Shown piece after piece: positions 26,901 to 33,408 of a DNA stretch of 55,000 nucleotides. The stretch's first letter is position 1; every line of letters starts with the position of its first letter. The notes below the pieces were generated by a model. It was not told the origin of the DNA and made no database searches. It worked only from the letters and a program-made list of their open reading frames with translations. The stretch is from Tubiluchus corallicola (Eukaryota > Priapulida > Priapulimorpha > Priapulimorphida > Tubiluchidae), in contig JAQGDQ010000679.1 of NCBI GenBank assembly GCA_030141605.1, forward strand, positions 1-55,000. The letters are read 5' to 3'. Both the position numbers and the translations under genes were made by a program.

Positions 26901-29657
26901 TCGGCTGCAGGAGCTGCCGGAGTCAGTGAGCATGCTGCACTGGTCCGCCTTCGGTGCTCCACTCCTGATTTGGAAGGTTTACTCGTCTATACATGGCCGT
27001 TGGGTCACTTGATCTCCTCCGCCCTCTAGCCGTTGGCTGTTTGTGCAGCTCCTCTGCCTAGTGTCGAGATACAGTGTGGGCATTCCGCACCGCAAGCCTA
27101 CACAAGCATCCTGAACAACAAGAGTATATGTTTACATGCAATCTTACATATTTGCCAAAGTACCATTTTTTGCTAAATAGAATTTTTTTCATTTTTTCTT
27201 CCAGGTGTTACCGGGAGTGAATTTCACAGCATCCCCCCGTGCAAATTAAAAGCTCTTGGAATTCCTACAAGCAGCCTCTCTGACCACCAGGCTTTCGTGT
27301 CCGCAATAAACAGCTACGAGAATTCCGTACACGAGTCCTTCTTTACGATAGACAAGTGAGAAGTTGAAACAGTCAATAAACAATGCAATTATGCGGAGTG
27401 CAAATTGTAACACCGAGCTACGTTTACTTTTTACCGCTTTTATCGTTTTTATATATTGTTCTTTCATGTGTTTTGTTATACCGGAGTTCCGTTGTATGCA
27501 ATTCTTATTTTACCATTCAATCGAAAGACTGATATGCAAAACCTAGCCATACAGGTAATATGCATTAAGTTCTCGCTTAACGACTCCCCGTTTAGCGACG
27601 TTTCATTTTAACGACTTTTCACACCTTTTTTCGCTTAACAACGCGCGTTTCGCTGCAATGACTATTTTTTACTTTGATCAAGGCAAATTTTTATTTTAAC
27701 AGCAGTGTTTTTACCTAATTTGATGCATTGACGCAGTACATATTGCATTATTCCTTTATAACAATGCAATAGTGACGTAAACAATGTAATTATTATATAG
27801 GTTTTACACGTCAAATGTAGACATAGGAAAGTTCAAATGTGACTTAGGTAGGTCAAATGTAGATGCATTACTTTGAATAAATCGGTAATTAAGTTATTTA
27901 AGTGCAAATTAGAAAAAGATAAACCAAAGATAGTGCATCTATTAGTAGGCCTATAACTTTGTTATTTTAACTTAGGAGCAATTATTAAATTGAGATTAAA
28001 GAAGATTAAATTTAACATCCTTAAACTTTACCACCTATCCACATTTGAGATACCAATGTCACATTTGACTTGACGTGCCTACATTTGACTTACCAAAAAT
28101 GCTTAAGATTTCTTGAAAACCATTGTTAACACATTTGAACTACCTAAGTCTACATTTGAGTTACCAAGACACATTTGAATTATCTAAATCTACATTTGAG
28201 TTAACGCAGGTCTACATTTGACATGTAAAATCTATATACACTTTTGCTTCCTGACTGACTACTAAATGCCAGCAGTTTATATTCAAGCGAGACTTGCCAG
28301 CAAACTTTTTGCATGCAACCTGTTACTGAAACAAAGTGACTAAGCATGTAGATAAAACTCCCGTGGTTCCCCAGAGCTTGGCTTTGACTGCTGACTAGGC
28401 TTAAACGTTAACGAAACACAAACTGCTATAGCTAGGTACTAGTAAGTAAGAAATACAGGTGGTTTCACGCAAGCAGAAAGAAATTAATCAGTAGAAATAT
28501 GATATAAATCTCATAAAATGTTTATGTTCTATGATTTAACCAGCATTGATTTTTGCCTCTGGAACGTATCTCGGTTCTTTTATGTTAGTTTCTATGGAAG
28601 TCTTGGTTTCGTTTAACGACGTTTCGCTTAACGTCACTTTTCGCTGGAGCACATTAGTGTCTCTAAATGAGAACTTAGCTGTATTTTAATTTGTATAGAG
28701 GTTCAATAATTTATCCTGTGTCATGGTGCTGTAATTTTAGCACAATAACAGCAGTTACTGTGGCTGTTTCACATTTTAAGCTTTAAAGTACTATATGAAG
28801 AAAAAACTCTATGCCAACAAAGTTTTGCATCGTCGTCATCTGACTAAGAAAGCTGGAAGTATGCTAATTGTAGCTTAACAATTGTACATAATAATTGAAA
28901 TTAGCCAAGTGCTGCGTATTAATATTGATATTAAGAAACATATCTCGCGTATGATTAGAACGTGATCTCATTATTATTATTTCAAATTTATAGTTCCTTA
29001 AAATAGGTATTTTAATGCAAAATATGAATTAATTTCATTCTCTGGTTTGTGCACTTTTACTGTCGTCTAACCACAAATATTCACAATATAAGGATTTTAT
29101 TTAAAGTGGCAGAACATTTACTAGCCATTGCTTGAATTCTGGTCGAATTAGCCCAGAGGTGTGCAAATTATCGACTAGCCGGCAGTTTGATCAAAGAGCC
29201 AAGTACAGAAAGGCCTAATAACGATTTTTTTGCATCCGACCTGCATACATCATTACTACTACACTCAAGAAACTACTTTAGAAGTTATTAAAATTTATAT
29301 TACAAACCATATATTTCTACTTTCGGGACAGATATTTCGCCGCAATTTACACACCCCTGGATTAGCCGATCAAACAATCGGTTATAATTTGATGGAATTG
29401 GCCTGTTGGATTGCTGTTTGTTTGTTTTAAAAAGTTTAGAAATGTCAGAAAATTAATGTTATTTTAGCTTTATTGAACTTACATCTGTTGGCATACATTT
29501 GTATGTGTCGTTTTCCAGTAACAGCTCGACTGAAAGAGGTGCCAAATCCTCCACTGCGTCCAGTTCCTTGAAGTACACTCATCTCAGTTTGCCGGGCAAA
29601 CCAGGGAAACGTCGGTCCGAATTTGTCGATTGTCTGTATTTACCGATACTAAGCTAA
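5849..29657 (+). CDS. ANKRD10: Ankyrin repeat domain-containing protein 10-like gene (whole coding span, 8 exons seen)
   Basis: Coding exons: 5849-6064, 16033-16185 or 16223-16375, 21228-21319, 23988-24463, 26378-26475, 27205-27355, 29519-29657. The N-terminal half resembles vertebrate ANKRD10: PLHRACRDGD, then FYGWTPAHWAAYFGK, QTPAHLAAFGG, GETPLHKAARTGNLECL and GHTPGEVAQTCGH, i.e. about five ankyrin repeats, followed by a low-complexity Gly/Asn/His-rich stretch, a basic SGRKRSS...KRVCK segment and a novel-looking C-terminus. Ankyrin repeats are protein-binding scaffolds; the biochemical role of ANKRD10 is poorly defined and I infer none. With one of the two homologous exons the protein is about 440 residues, near the vertebrate length (about 420). 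The exon 5-exon 6 join is one base out of frame in my reading. Introns hold many transposons and an 82-bp satellite; intron 1 is about 10 kb. Confidence 0.85.
6400..7290. other. Intron 1 stretch without recognised feature
   Basis: Very AT-rich; short frames on both strands show no family resemblance. Confidence 0.4.
7296..7503. mobile_element. Foldback MITE with a 44-bp internal direct repeat
   Basis: The ends TATAGTTAAAAGGCCACGAC and, inverted, TATAGTTAAAACAACACAAC continue as imperfect inverted repeats for about 55 bp (ACTTTATTA, AAAACTTT, TTACATAGTTAAAAATCA). The loop holds two direct copies of AATCACGTTTGACATGACAG AAATCATGTCATAGTTTAAA, each with a TGACATG/CATGTCA hairpin. Within ANKRD10-like intron 1. 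Confidence 0.75.
7510..8840. other. Intron 1 stretch without recognised feature
   Basis: AT-rich, Lys/Asn-coding chance frames. No terminal repeats, tandem arrays or conserved proteins were found. Confidence 0.4.
8885..9210 (-). repeat. Inverted relative of 11440-11575
   Basis: CGCGCATGCGCATCGAGTAG, the CAATGTGATG.TGTACTTTT block and GTTTCAGAAAGATTAAAGTT invert to words found at 11450-11570. The 121- and 137-codon minus frames and 63-codon plus frame overlap here and are not supported as genes. Confidence 0.45.
9301..9365 (+). mobile_element. 5S rRNA-like segment (possible SINE3-type head)
   Basis: CGAAGTTAAGCAGCCCTGCA CCTGGTTAGCAC resembles the 5S rRNA internal promoter region (GAAGCTAAGCAGGG...CCTGGTTAGTAC). 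The following C-box part of 5S is absent, so this is not a functional 5S gene. SINE3 elements have 5S-derived heads, which would fit. Confidence 0.45.
9392..9901. mobile_element. hAT-type MITE (510 bp) with internal duplication
   Basis: Ends TAGGGTCGCCAGA and TCTGGCAAACCTG are inverted repeats. Perfect 8-bp target duplication CCCACAAC at 9384-9391 and 9902-9909. Near the left end a 59-bp segment (CCCATATTTGATAATTTTGT then CCCGTACTGACCTTTCT) is duplicated in tandem. No transposase. A different hAT family from 24701-25179. Confidence 0.82.
10090..10168 (-). mobile_element. tRNA-derived SINE head
   Basis: The minus strand reads GACTCAGTGGCTCTATTGCC, then CTTGAGA (a Ser-like anticodon loop), then GAGGTTGTGAGTTCAACTCG, giving A-box-like and B-box-like Pol III elements in the right order. 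It does not fold as a full tRNA and is followed by AT-rich sequence, so a SINE, not a tRNA gene. Confidence 0.55.
10245..11340 (+). repeat. Dispersed repeat family R1, longest copy
   Basis: Matches 16600-17430 through TTTTAACACAATTAATACTG, TTGATGACATCACAAACTAA, CATGTAACTGTAACAGTGAA or similar blocks, and GTAAAACAACTGACG. It holds a 98-bp tandem duplication (ACTGAACTGAT.CGGCAGA ... TTACGGGTTTCACCATCAGT) at 11140-11330. Confidence 0.7.
10945..11935. repeat. Inverted pair of about 85 bp at a distance of 800 bp
   Basis: 10945-11030 (GACAAAGTTTTGTTCTTTCT then AACAGATATTTCGAAAT) is the imperfect reverse complement of 11845-11935 (ATTTCGAAATATCTGTTATT then AAGAAAGAATAAAATTTTAC). These could be the ends of one composite element containing the 46-bp array. 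Confidence 0.5.
11565..11830. repeat. 46-bp minisatellite, 6 copies
   Basis: Unit GTTTGTGGGTTGACCAGCTG TGTTATATTGCCTTCGCGCA TGCGCG, exact 46-bp spacing. The neighbouring GCGTGCCTACTCGGTGCGCA is related, inverted, to 8975-9010. Frames on both strands are artefacts. Confidence 0.92.
12140..12410 (-). mobile_element. LINE 3' region relative of 44560-44720
   Basis: TTCTTTATTTGTCATTAAAA, CATTATAATAAAATTGAG and ATGCGTCCAGTGCAGACTAA parallel the 3' region of the LINE at 44.5 kb. No coding part. Confidence 0.4.
12660..13210 (-). mobile_element. LINE ORF2 C-terminus and 3' end
   Basis: A 138-codon minus frame (12779-13195) contains KLKVAYNVSTRKLFNFSYDT and YSLYVRLNKSENFICKNIL, matching the conserved LKVAYN..CRKLL...R region after the RT of L2/CR1-type LINEs. 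Its 3' end is shared with the 3901-4021 insertion. Confidence 0.7.
13454..14062 (+). repeat. Dispersed repeat family R2, copy 1 (no nested insertion)
   Basis: The segment aligns with 19190-20415. Both share TGTTTTACTGTTATCACTT or its close variant, GAAATTTTCA.G...GTGG, CATGACGTAACT, AACTTC.GCAGCTTA.CTAAT and TTTTACTAGTTACAGG. Two short direct copies of AAAGAACAAGT.ACTCAGTA also occur at 13498 and 13569. No protein is encoded. Confidence 0.65.
14107..15905. repeat. 82-bp minisatellite, about 22 copies, in ANKRD10-like intron 1
   Basis: The unit contains GCCTTTGATGCCTGCGACC, TTGTTTTCTTTTTTCCTGTG, AATTTAAAAATAGATTTTC and TTTTCTTCCTCCTTTTCAA. Copies differ by a few substitutions (TTT/TCT GATGCC, GCGACC/GTGACC/GCAACC), and some variants recur in blocks, for example TTGTCTCCGTCC at about 14490 and 15310. 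The plus strand is pyrimidine-rich throughout and the array ends about 130 bp before exon 2. Minus-strand frames of 65 and 92 codons rich in Lys/Arg are by-products. Confidence 0.92.
16033..16185 (+). CDS. ANKRD10: ANKRD10-like exon 2 (first of a homologous, probably mutually exclusive pair)
   Basis: Acceptor TGATGTTTACAG and donor CAG|GTAATT bound 153 nt, 51 codons, phase 0-0. It reads LPCLMKLIDLGYHID...QQTPAHLAAFGG...CLKWLLHCGAMYNKQ: the second half of ankyrin repeat 2 and most of repeat 3. Joined after exon 1 (AYFGK) and before exon 4 (DYLGETPLHK) it restores canonical ankyrin spacing. Vertebrate ANKRD10 has one such segment (TRYAQTPAHIAAFGG). Confidence 0.85.
16223..16375 (+). CDS. ANKRD10: ANKRD10-like exon 3 (second of the homologous pair)
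   Basis: Acceptor TTGAATTCTTTCAG and donor CAG|GTATGG bound 153 nt, 51 codons, phase 0-0. It reads LGCLRKLCMKNVNCD...SRYSQTPVHVAAFAG...CLLHLVTEGTNINRQ. By hand it is identical to exon 2 at 21 of 51 residues with no gaps. It occupies the same slot between exon 1 and exon 4. The intron separating it from exon 2 is only 37 bp (16186-16222). Confidence 0.85.
16600..17430 (+). repeat. Dispersed repeat family R1, copy in ANKRD10-like intron
   Basis: The sequence is related to 10245-11340 (same orientation) and to 23330-23730 and 25840-26180 (opposite orientation). Shared blocks include TTTTAACACAATTAATACTG, CAAAAGTGTTTCTGATAA, TTGATGACATCACAA, TGTGCAACGCA and TTTTGACCT.CA.TTTAA. It is non-coding and about 800 bp when complete. 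No certain terminal repeats were found. Confidence 0.7.
17568..17588. repeat. (TA)n microsatellite
   Basis: An alternating TA run of about ten units lies in the intron upstream of exon 4. Confidence 0.9.
17868..18065. repeat. Compound (TG)n / TTTGCGTGCGGC tandem repeat
   Basis: Blocks of (TG)n alternate five times with TTTGCGTGCGGC followed by TGTTAT or AATTAT. The three overlapping Cys/Val-rich frames here are repeat translation, not genes. Confidence 0.9.
18180..18300 (+). mobile_element. LINE 3' end with (AATCT)n tail
   Basis: The stretch ends AGTCAATAAATCTAATCTAAT, the kind of short tandem tail left by target-primed LINE insertion. Upstream about 100 bp is AT-rich and non-coding. Confidence 0.4.
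18395..18895 (+). mobile_element. RTE-type LINE 3' fragment (reverse transcriptase C-terminus)
   Basis: The frame KVCKEVVRPALIYELEA...LKKTEEKKMGVVEMRMLRWMVGITR matches the conserved region after the RT domain of RTE LINEs. Past a frame break at about 18745, RWYGHLKRRVGEDHAGR... and RDAWRRLILVNDP continue in another frame, as in the RTE C-terminus. The 3' end is AGAAGAAGAAG. Upstream, AGTCCCAAGCCCGGATAAAT and GTCAGGAAGGGCATCCGCC is a sequence common in RTE copies. It is dead by truncation and frameshift. Confidence 0.75.
19190..20415 (+). repeat. Dispersed repeat family R2, copy 2 (interrupted by a TTAA element)
   Basis: This is the second copy of the repeat at 13454-14062, split at 19300-19981 by a TTAA-flanked MITE. 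Outside the insertion the two copies align across GTAGAAATTTTCACG.ACAG.GGT, GCAGCTTATCTAATATTCA and ACTAATTACAGGGAG. Confidence 0.65.
19300..19981. mobile_element. TTAA-flanked MITE, 682 bp, nested in repeat R2
   Basis: The termini are AGGACAAGAAAA and TTTTCTTGTCCT (perfect 12-bp inverted repeat), flanked by TTAA at 19296-19299 and 19982-19985. The related repeat at about 13650 lacks the element, giving an approximate empty site. Partial relatives occur at 49769-50150 (left part) and 44290-44425 (right part). It is non-coding. The ends differ from the 2.26/29.9 kb TTAA family. Confidence 0.75.
20863..21160. repeat. Tetranucleotide array (TTGA/TTGG)n
   Basis: About 300 bp of GATT, GGTT and GACT tetramers switch phase and base repeatedly: GATT blocks, then GGTT blocks, then GATT again. 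It lies 70 bp upstream of the exon 4 acceptor. Confidence 0.9.
21228..21319 (+). CDS. ANKRD10: ANKRD10-like exon 4
   Basis: Acceptor TTGTCTTACAG and donor CAGG|GTAACC. The 92 nt read DYLGETPLHKAARTGNLECL then SLLISHGGDT plus two bases, ankyrin repeat 4. It corresponds to GETPIHKAARSGSLECI in vertebrate ANKRD10. Confidence 0.88.
21372..22260. mobile_element. hAT-like non-autonomous element with amplified 3' terminal region
   Basis: The left end is CAGTGGCATAGCTAGTGGGG and the right end is CCTGGCTATGCCGCTG, which inverts to CAGCGGCATAGCCAGG. Ends of the CAGNGGCGTAGCCAGG type are common in hAT-like elements. No convincing 8-bp target duplication is left. The middle is AT-rich and non-coding; the right 350 bp is a tandem array of the terminal sequence. 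Confidence 0.55.
21905..22260. repeat. 55-59-bp minisatellite built from a transposon terminus, about 6 copies
   Basis: The unit contains TGTGCTTGCTCCCCCTAACT, TTCGAACCTGGCTACG and CCCCTGTCACTG. CCTGGCTACGCCCCTG is the terminal sequence of the enclosing element, so each unit carries one terminus. The last two copies are decayed (CAGTCTATCTTTTG, TTTCTATATC). Confidence 0.85.
22270..23325. other. Intron stretch with no recognised feature
   Basis: AT-rich sequence with a purine-rich tract at about 23165-23290. The minus-strand 83-codon frame at 23005-23256 is Phe/Ser-rich and is the complement of this tract. I see no transposon ends or conserved protein. Confidence 0.4.
23330..23730 (-). repeat. 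Dispersed repeat family R1, inverted copy
   Basis: Reverse orientation relative to 10245-11340 and 16600-17430: contains AAGCAAAACTGGGCC, CACTGTACTTCAATTTT, GTTTGTGATTTCATCAATAG, ACGCTTTTGCAGTATTAACT and ACTTGAAAATGGGGTAGTAT. It is non-coding. Confidence 0.7.
23988..24463 (+). CDS. ANKRD10: ANKRD10-like exon 5
   Basis: Acceptor TATTTTTTCTAG and consensus donor ACC|GTAAGT. It continues from exon 4 as GVKNHNGHTPGEVAQTCGHS then SNFSSYLRDYHTQRD, the last ankyrin repeat, followed by a Gly/Asn/His-rich linker (SNGHLHNNGGG, HGNGDQANGF, GNGTDVEMEDEMEIS). The acidic VEMEDEME patch is reminiscent of the disordered middle of vertebrate ANKRD10. It ends ALASD plus one base. Confidence 0.82.
24701..25179. 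mobile_element. hAT-type MITE, copy 1 (479 bp)
   Basis: Terminal repeats CAGGGGTGTGCAAATTT and AATTTGCACACCTCTG. Perfect 8-bp target duplication CCCTAGAG at 24693-24700 and 25180-25187. The 8-bp TSD and CAGGGGTGT ends identify a hAT (Charlie-like) element. GGCCC-rich near both ends; no transposase. A shorter inverted copy is at 29154-29359. Confidence 0.85.
25265..25593. mobile_element. pogo/Tigger-like MITE (329 bp)
   Basis: The left end begins CAGTCGACCCTCGTTAAACC and the right end inverts to CAGTCAACCCTTGTTAAACC; the match is 21 of 23. TA flanks both sides (25263-25264 and 25594-25595). Such ends and the TA target are those of pogo/Tigger elements in the Tc1/mariner superfamily. It is non-coding. 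Confidence 0.8.
25840..26180 (-). repeat. Dispersed repeat family R1, second inverted copy
   Basis: Aligns with 23330-23730 in the same orientation: CACTGTACTTCAATTTTTGC, TTTGTGATGTCATCAATAG, ACGCTTTTGCAGTATTAATT and ACTTGAAAATGGGGAAGTAT. It is followed by AAAATCATCCTGTCTTCCTT, the complement of the border near 16690. Confidence 0.7.
26378..26475 (+). CDS. ANKRD10: ANKRD10-like exon 6 (basic segment; frame join uncertain)
   Basis: Acceptor CTGTATTTTAG and donor AATG|GTACCC. In the frame that continues correctly into exon 7 it reads LSGRKRSSTNLDAENNLKRV then CKNG, with two basic clusters similar in placement to RKRCLEDS...KKAR of vertebrate ANKRD10, a possible nuclear localisation signal. That frame needs two carried-over bases, but the exon 5 donor leaves one, so the joined sequence is one base out. 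A missed microexon, another donor or a sequence error could explain it. Confidence 0.6.
26680..27115. other. GC-rich island of unknown origin in the intron between exons 6 and 7
   Basis: About 430 bp are markedly richer in G and C than the flanks (for example CCAGGGCACACGCCTGGGC). Four overlapping frames of 69-88 codons are open, two on each strand, so none is favoured. I do not recognise any translation. It may be part of an inserted element or a processed fragment. Confidence 0.4.
27205..27355 (+). CDS. ANKRD10: ANKRD10-like exon 7
   Basis: Acceptor TTTTTTCTTCCAG and donor GACAA|GTGAGA. 151 nt read VTGSEFHSIPPCKLKALGIP then TSSLSDHQAFVSAINSYENS then VHESFFTID, joining exon 6 by a G|GT codon and exon 8 by AA|T. 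A TGA would follow at once if the donor were not used, so a shorter C-terminus by intron retention is possible. Confidence 0.7.
27568..28675. mobile_element. pogo-like element with short diverged ends, hosting a nested MITE
   Basis: The left end is AGTTCTCGCTTAACGAC; the right end inverts to AGTTCTCATTTAGAGAC. TA flanks at 27566-27567 and 28676-28677. Inner blocks GTTTAGCGACGTTTC and GTTTAACGACGTTTCG recur at both sides. No intact transposase. The middle is occupied by the MITE at 27800-28232. Confidence 0.55.
27800..28232. mobile_element. MITE with nine or so subterminal TACATTTGA motifs
   Basis: The ends GGTTTTACACGTCAAATGTA and, inverted from the right, GATTTTACATGTCAAATGTA are inverted repeats, flanked by TATA on both sides (27796-27799 and 28233-28236). 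The motif CTACATTTGA followed by C/G TTACC, or its complement, recurs at least nine times, in one orientation in the left part and the other in the right. It is non-coding; superfamily unknown. Confidence 0.65.
29154..29359. mobile_element. hAT-type MITE, copy 2 (inverted, internally deleted)
   Basis: Begins CAGAGGTGTGCAAATT and ends AATTTACACACCCCTG, the same termini as the element at 24701-25179 but reversed. Shared interior includes AGAGCCAAGTACAGAAAGGC and the CTTTAGAAGTTATTAAAATT region. Imperfect 8-bp target duplication AATTAGCC/GATTAGCC. At 206 bp it lacks more than half of copy 1. Confidence 0.8.
29519..29657 (+). CDS. ANKRD10: ANKRD10-like exon 8 (terminal coding exon)
   Basis: Acceptor GTCGTTTTCCAG. 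Completes the split codon from exon 7 and reads NSSTERGAKSSTASSSLKYT then HLSLPGKPGKRRSEFVDCLY then LPILS with TAA at 29655-29657. It is Ser/Lys-rich and without similarity that I can recall. The evidence is the phase match, the acceptor and the open frame. Confidence 0.65.
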
Positions 29658-29925
29658 TACAGTAGGGTCCGTGTGTTAGACTCACGGTAATGTAGAACCA
29701 ATCGCCTTATTGTCTCTACAACGTCTATTACAATACAAGGACTGCACCCATGCAAAAGTATATAAAAACTGTCGGCAATTGACTCAAATAACTCCGCATA
29801 ATTGACGCTGTATTTTTTCTGCACATGCTTAAATTAGATACTTTTGTGTGACCAGTGAGCTTTTACTATTTTTATGTCATCTTTGCTTTTGTGCACTATA
29901 ATTTACATAGAAACAATCACGTTAA

Positions 29926-30381
29926 CCCTTTCAGTCCCAAATTATTTTTTTAATAAGAAAAAATTTTTCGCTTGGTACTTATGTTCAGTATGTCCATCTT
30001 GTATCCCAATGTATCCTGTGGGATACGCAACATTCTTTGTCATGTGCAAAAAAACAAAGTCCGACTTTTTTAAATACACAACAAAAGCAAAAAATGTGCT
30101 TCATTTTGCAATTGCTGATAATTTTTAAAGTATTTAAGACATTTAGCATGCATGCTATGCTGATCTGTACAAAGTCATCTCTAAAGTACTGTACCTTGCA
30201 CAGTTTTTTATGCTATGTAGATTTTTTAGTTTGCCATTTTATCACTATTTTTAGTCTATTGTTATTGGCTTAAATCAAAATAACTATTAACAGATCAAAT
30301 AACTGTCAGTTTTAAAATTTTATTAATTTTAAAGGCAGAAACTATTTTCGTATCCCACGGGATACAACGGGTATGAAAGGA
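29926..30381. mobile_element. TTAA-flanked MITE (piggyBac-like ends), copy 2, inverted
   Basis: A 456-bp reverse-complement relative of 2263-2717, over its whole length. It starts CCCTTTCAGTCCC after TTAA (29922-29925) and ends GGTATGAAAGGA before TTAA (30382-30385). Both palindromes of the GTATCCCNNGGGATAC type are kept. Two overlapping 78-84-codon frames in it are not genes. Confidence 0.8.
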
Positions 30382-30385
30382 TTAA

Positions 30386-32540
30386 AGACAGTTTGTTTGT
30401 AAGCAAGGGTTAAGATTTATACCTGCTTGGTTACACTGATGTAATGATGTAAACAAAGTGATGGCCTGCCAACTAACGGTCAGCTCGGGGAAACAACAGA
30501 CTGTGTCCTTAGTATGTGAAGGAGTTTAGCGGTCCACATTTTGTCCGATTCTTCCGATATCCATAAAACAGATCTGGCAAACTGAGATGCGACTGTACCA
30601 TGAAAACTTATTCCGGTTTAAAGTAAAAAGTTCCATAAATCAACTGAGATACTGTAAACAACATATAACTCACTCTGGTATATCTCAAACAGATCTTGCG
30701 GAACAGATTTTCCCTTTACCAAACATCGCATAGTCTAACCTGTACCTTCCCATAACTTGAATAAATTTTCCAGTCCTGAGGTGTTCGAGTTATGCGTAGT
30801 TTACTGTACTGCCTAAAGTAACGGTTACTTCAACTTTACCCTCAAGGACGGCTTACGAGGAAAAATTTACCTCTTTTAGTTCAAAACAAGACACGAAATA
30901 AGGTGATTGGGAAAGTACAATTTTACGATTGTACGGCTTAATAATGTTTGTGATGCTTTACATGAACAATTAACATTTTTGTCTGATGTAGCTAATTGTT
31001 TTTGGTGTAACTTCTATGCATTTTGGCGAAGTTGCTGATAGCTGAGCACCACAGTTTCCCGGCGAGTTAAACCGACCGACTGCTTAAAGTCTCTGTTTGT
31101 TATTAACATTGTACATATTTTCTAAATCTGTATATGTTGTACAATATTTTTGTACATGAATAATAATTTTACGTCGCACGATATTTTATCTGTATGTTAT
31201 TGTTATATGTGCACAATTTCAGTCTGCATAGTAGTTACCTCTACTGGATTAACAAGAAATCTTAAAACCGGTAAAATCTTATGACTGGAAAATTATGTTC
31301 TTCTTAATTTAATGCACTATTAAGCTACTTTCCTATGCAAAATAAGTTTGTATACTTGTTAAATTACAAAATGTCTATGAGATAAACAAGTTCTGGTGCA
31401 ACTGTACAGAATTGCTATTCCATCTCATATTACGCTACCAAAAAAATGCAATTCCGTGTGTATTACGTGTATTTGTATTTATCTTGTATAATAATTTTAG
31501 AATTTTAGTTTAAAATAAATAGGTCTATGACTGTTTTTGCTATCAATCTGATAACATTTATAGTAGGCGTACTATAAAAAAATATTTGAACATAAGGTTT
31601 ATGTTCATTTGAGTATAATTGTTATATTTTACTGTATGTGTGATATGTATAGTTAAACTTAAAAGTAGTCTAGTGCCGTATTTATGTAAAAGTGTGCAGT
31701 GCACAAACACAATGGCAGCGTGTCACTTATTTATTTCATTTTTACAAAGATTCATTTTTCCTGAAAAAAGTATGTAATTTTCATGACTAATCAGGCTATA
31801 ATCTTGCATTACAGCTGGGAACTAATAAAATTTAATGAGGATTTTTTTAATTACGGGAGGAATTTGCGCAAACTCTAACTGTTTTCAACTGTATATCCCC
31901 AGTTTTGAATCTAATTATTTTAATCCAAGGAAAATTAGTCGCAGCTTTGTTTGATCTTTTATTTCTTAAGTAAACAATTTAGTTTATAGCAGCTGGTGTT
32001 TACTATTGTTAGTACTTTTTGTAGTAATTACTTATATAGTTTCATTGTTACCCTTCAATTTGTGAATTGTAATTATAAATTAGCTATCGCAGTGCACACC
32101 GAAAAGTAGATCTTTGTACAACGGATACCGTATAGTCGTATACATACTGTAGAGGTTAGAAGTTTTATTCAACGTGTGTTATAACAGCTGGCTGTGTCCG
32201 ACATGCAATTTTAATTTTTGAAAATTTTTGAAAACTTGCCATTTGGTTGATCTTGACAAGGCAGTCTTTCTGCGTTAATAAAAAATTTTTTTGGTACAAC
32301 AAAAAATAATGTGCAATTTTACTTTATTTTGCTTTACATGCTATGAGTCATTATAATTAGAACTTCAATTATAGTCTTTTTGCAAAAGACAGAAGGATAT
32401 GATCAATAAACTGTGCTACACGTTTTGTGCATTTTAGCACCCCGAAGACTGCAGCTATGTATCGCCATGTGCAAAAATTATTCAAAATGGAGTTAATACG
32501 CAAATGTATTATACACAAACTGAGAAAACAAACTACATTG
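30386..32540. other. AT-rich intergenic stretch with possible pogo-like remnants
   Basis: Between the ANKRD10-like 3' region and the LINE ends. Around 30560-30815 words such as GTTCGAGTTATGCGTAGTTT recall pogo/Tigger ends and resemble 41085-41345, but I could not set borders. The rest shows no conserved coding sequence. Confidence 0.3.
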
Positions 32541-32870
32541 AACATGTTAGATTAGATTAGATTGCTTTATTTTTATTTTCAAAAATACATATAATTTTGA
32601 TTTTCATAGCAAAAAATGACCAAATTAAAGAAACAAAGAAAAAAAAGAAAATTAAGACAGGAGAAGGATAATAAAGAACCAATTCTTTTTTTATTGCTAA
32701 ATTATACAATTTTTATGTAACTGAGATTTTAGTATCAGTATGCCATATCTTAACATTTATCTATGAAAACAACTTTACACACAGCGAATTATGATCTTTT
32801 TCGGTTTATGTAGTATTTAACGTGTATTGCTTTGCCAATGTAAATAAAACTGAATTGAAATTGAATTATC
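32540..32870 (+). mobile_element. LINE 3' end fragment(s)
   Basis: Ends AATAAAACTGAATTGAAATT, an A-rich tail of short repeats as left by CR1/L2-type LINEs. A GATTAGATTAGATT run lies at 32550. No coding part is visible. Confidence 0.35.
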
Positions 32871-32939
32871 AAGTCAACCACCCTTATTCAGTAAGTATCA
32901 AGTCACGGCGCCATAGTACTGTGAGCATAATAATAAAAC

Positions 32940-33408
32940 TAATAATATAATATTCGGTTTTAGACAAATGAAAGCATCAAATTGTTAATGTATTTTTCTG
33001 GCACAATACCTGCGAATTATTCAATAAGTAGTCAAAAATTAAACTTTGTGAGAAAAATTGTAAACTCTTGCACATCGAGAATTCCAAAGATATGCTACTA
33101 TGTAAATAACAGTCAACTAAATTTAAGATTTAAATATGGTTGTACTCTAGATCTAAATGAAGATGTAAAATTAAAGGTTAAGAACTCATTTAAAGATTCT
33201 GTTTTAAGATATCTATTATAGCTCCTTACTACACTATAATGTAATAATTACATTGGGAACTACAATGTGTGGTTATTATAAAGTTGAATGTCTGTAGATA
33301 TGTTACTTTACTAGTATCTCACTACCTGTTTTACTAACATCTTCATCTTTGTAAACTGTATATTTTTATACGAAATAAACTCATAATAATAATAATAATA
33401 ATTAATTC
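32940..33408 (+). mobile_element. LINE 3' end with (TAA)n tail
   Basis: A frame ending at 33221 (FSGTIPANYSISSQKLNFVR ... KDSVLRYLL) has the look of a LINE ORF2 C-terminus and is followed by about 190 bp of 3' region ending GAAATAAACTCATAATAATA. The protein assignment is weak; the tail is typical. Confidence 0.45.
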
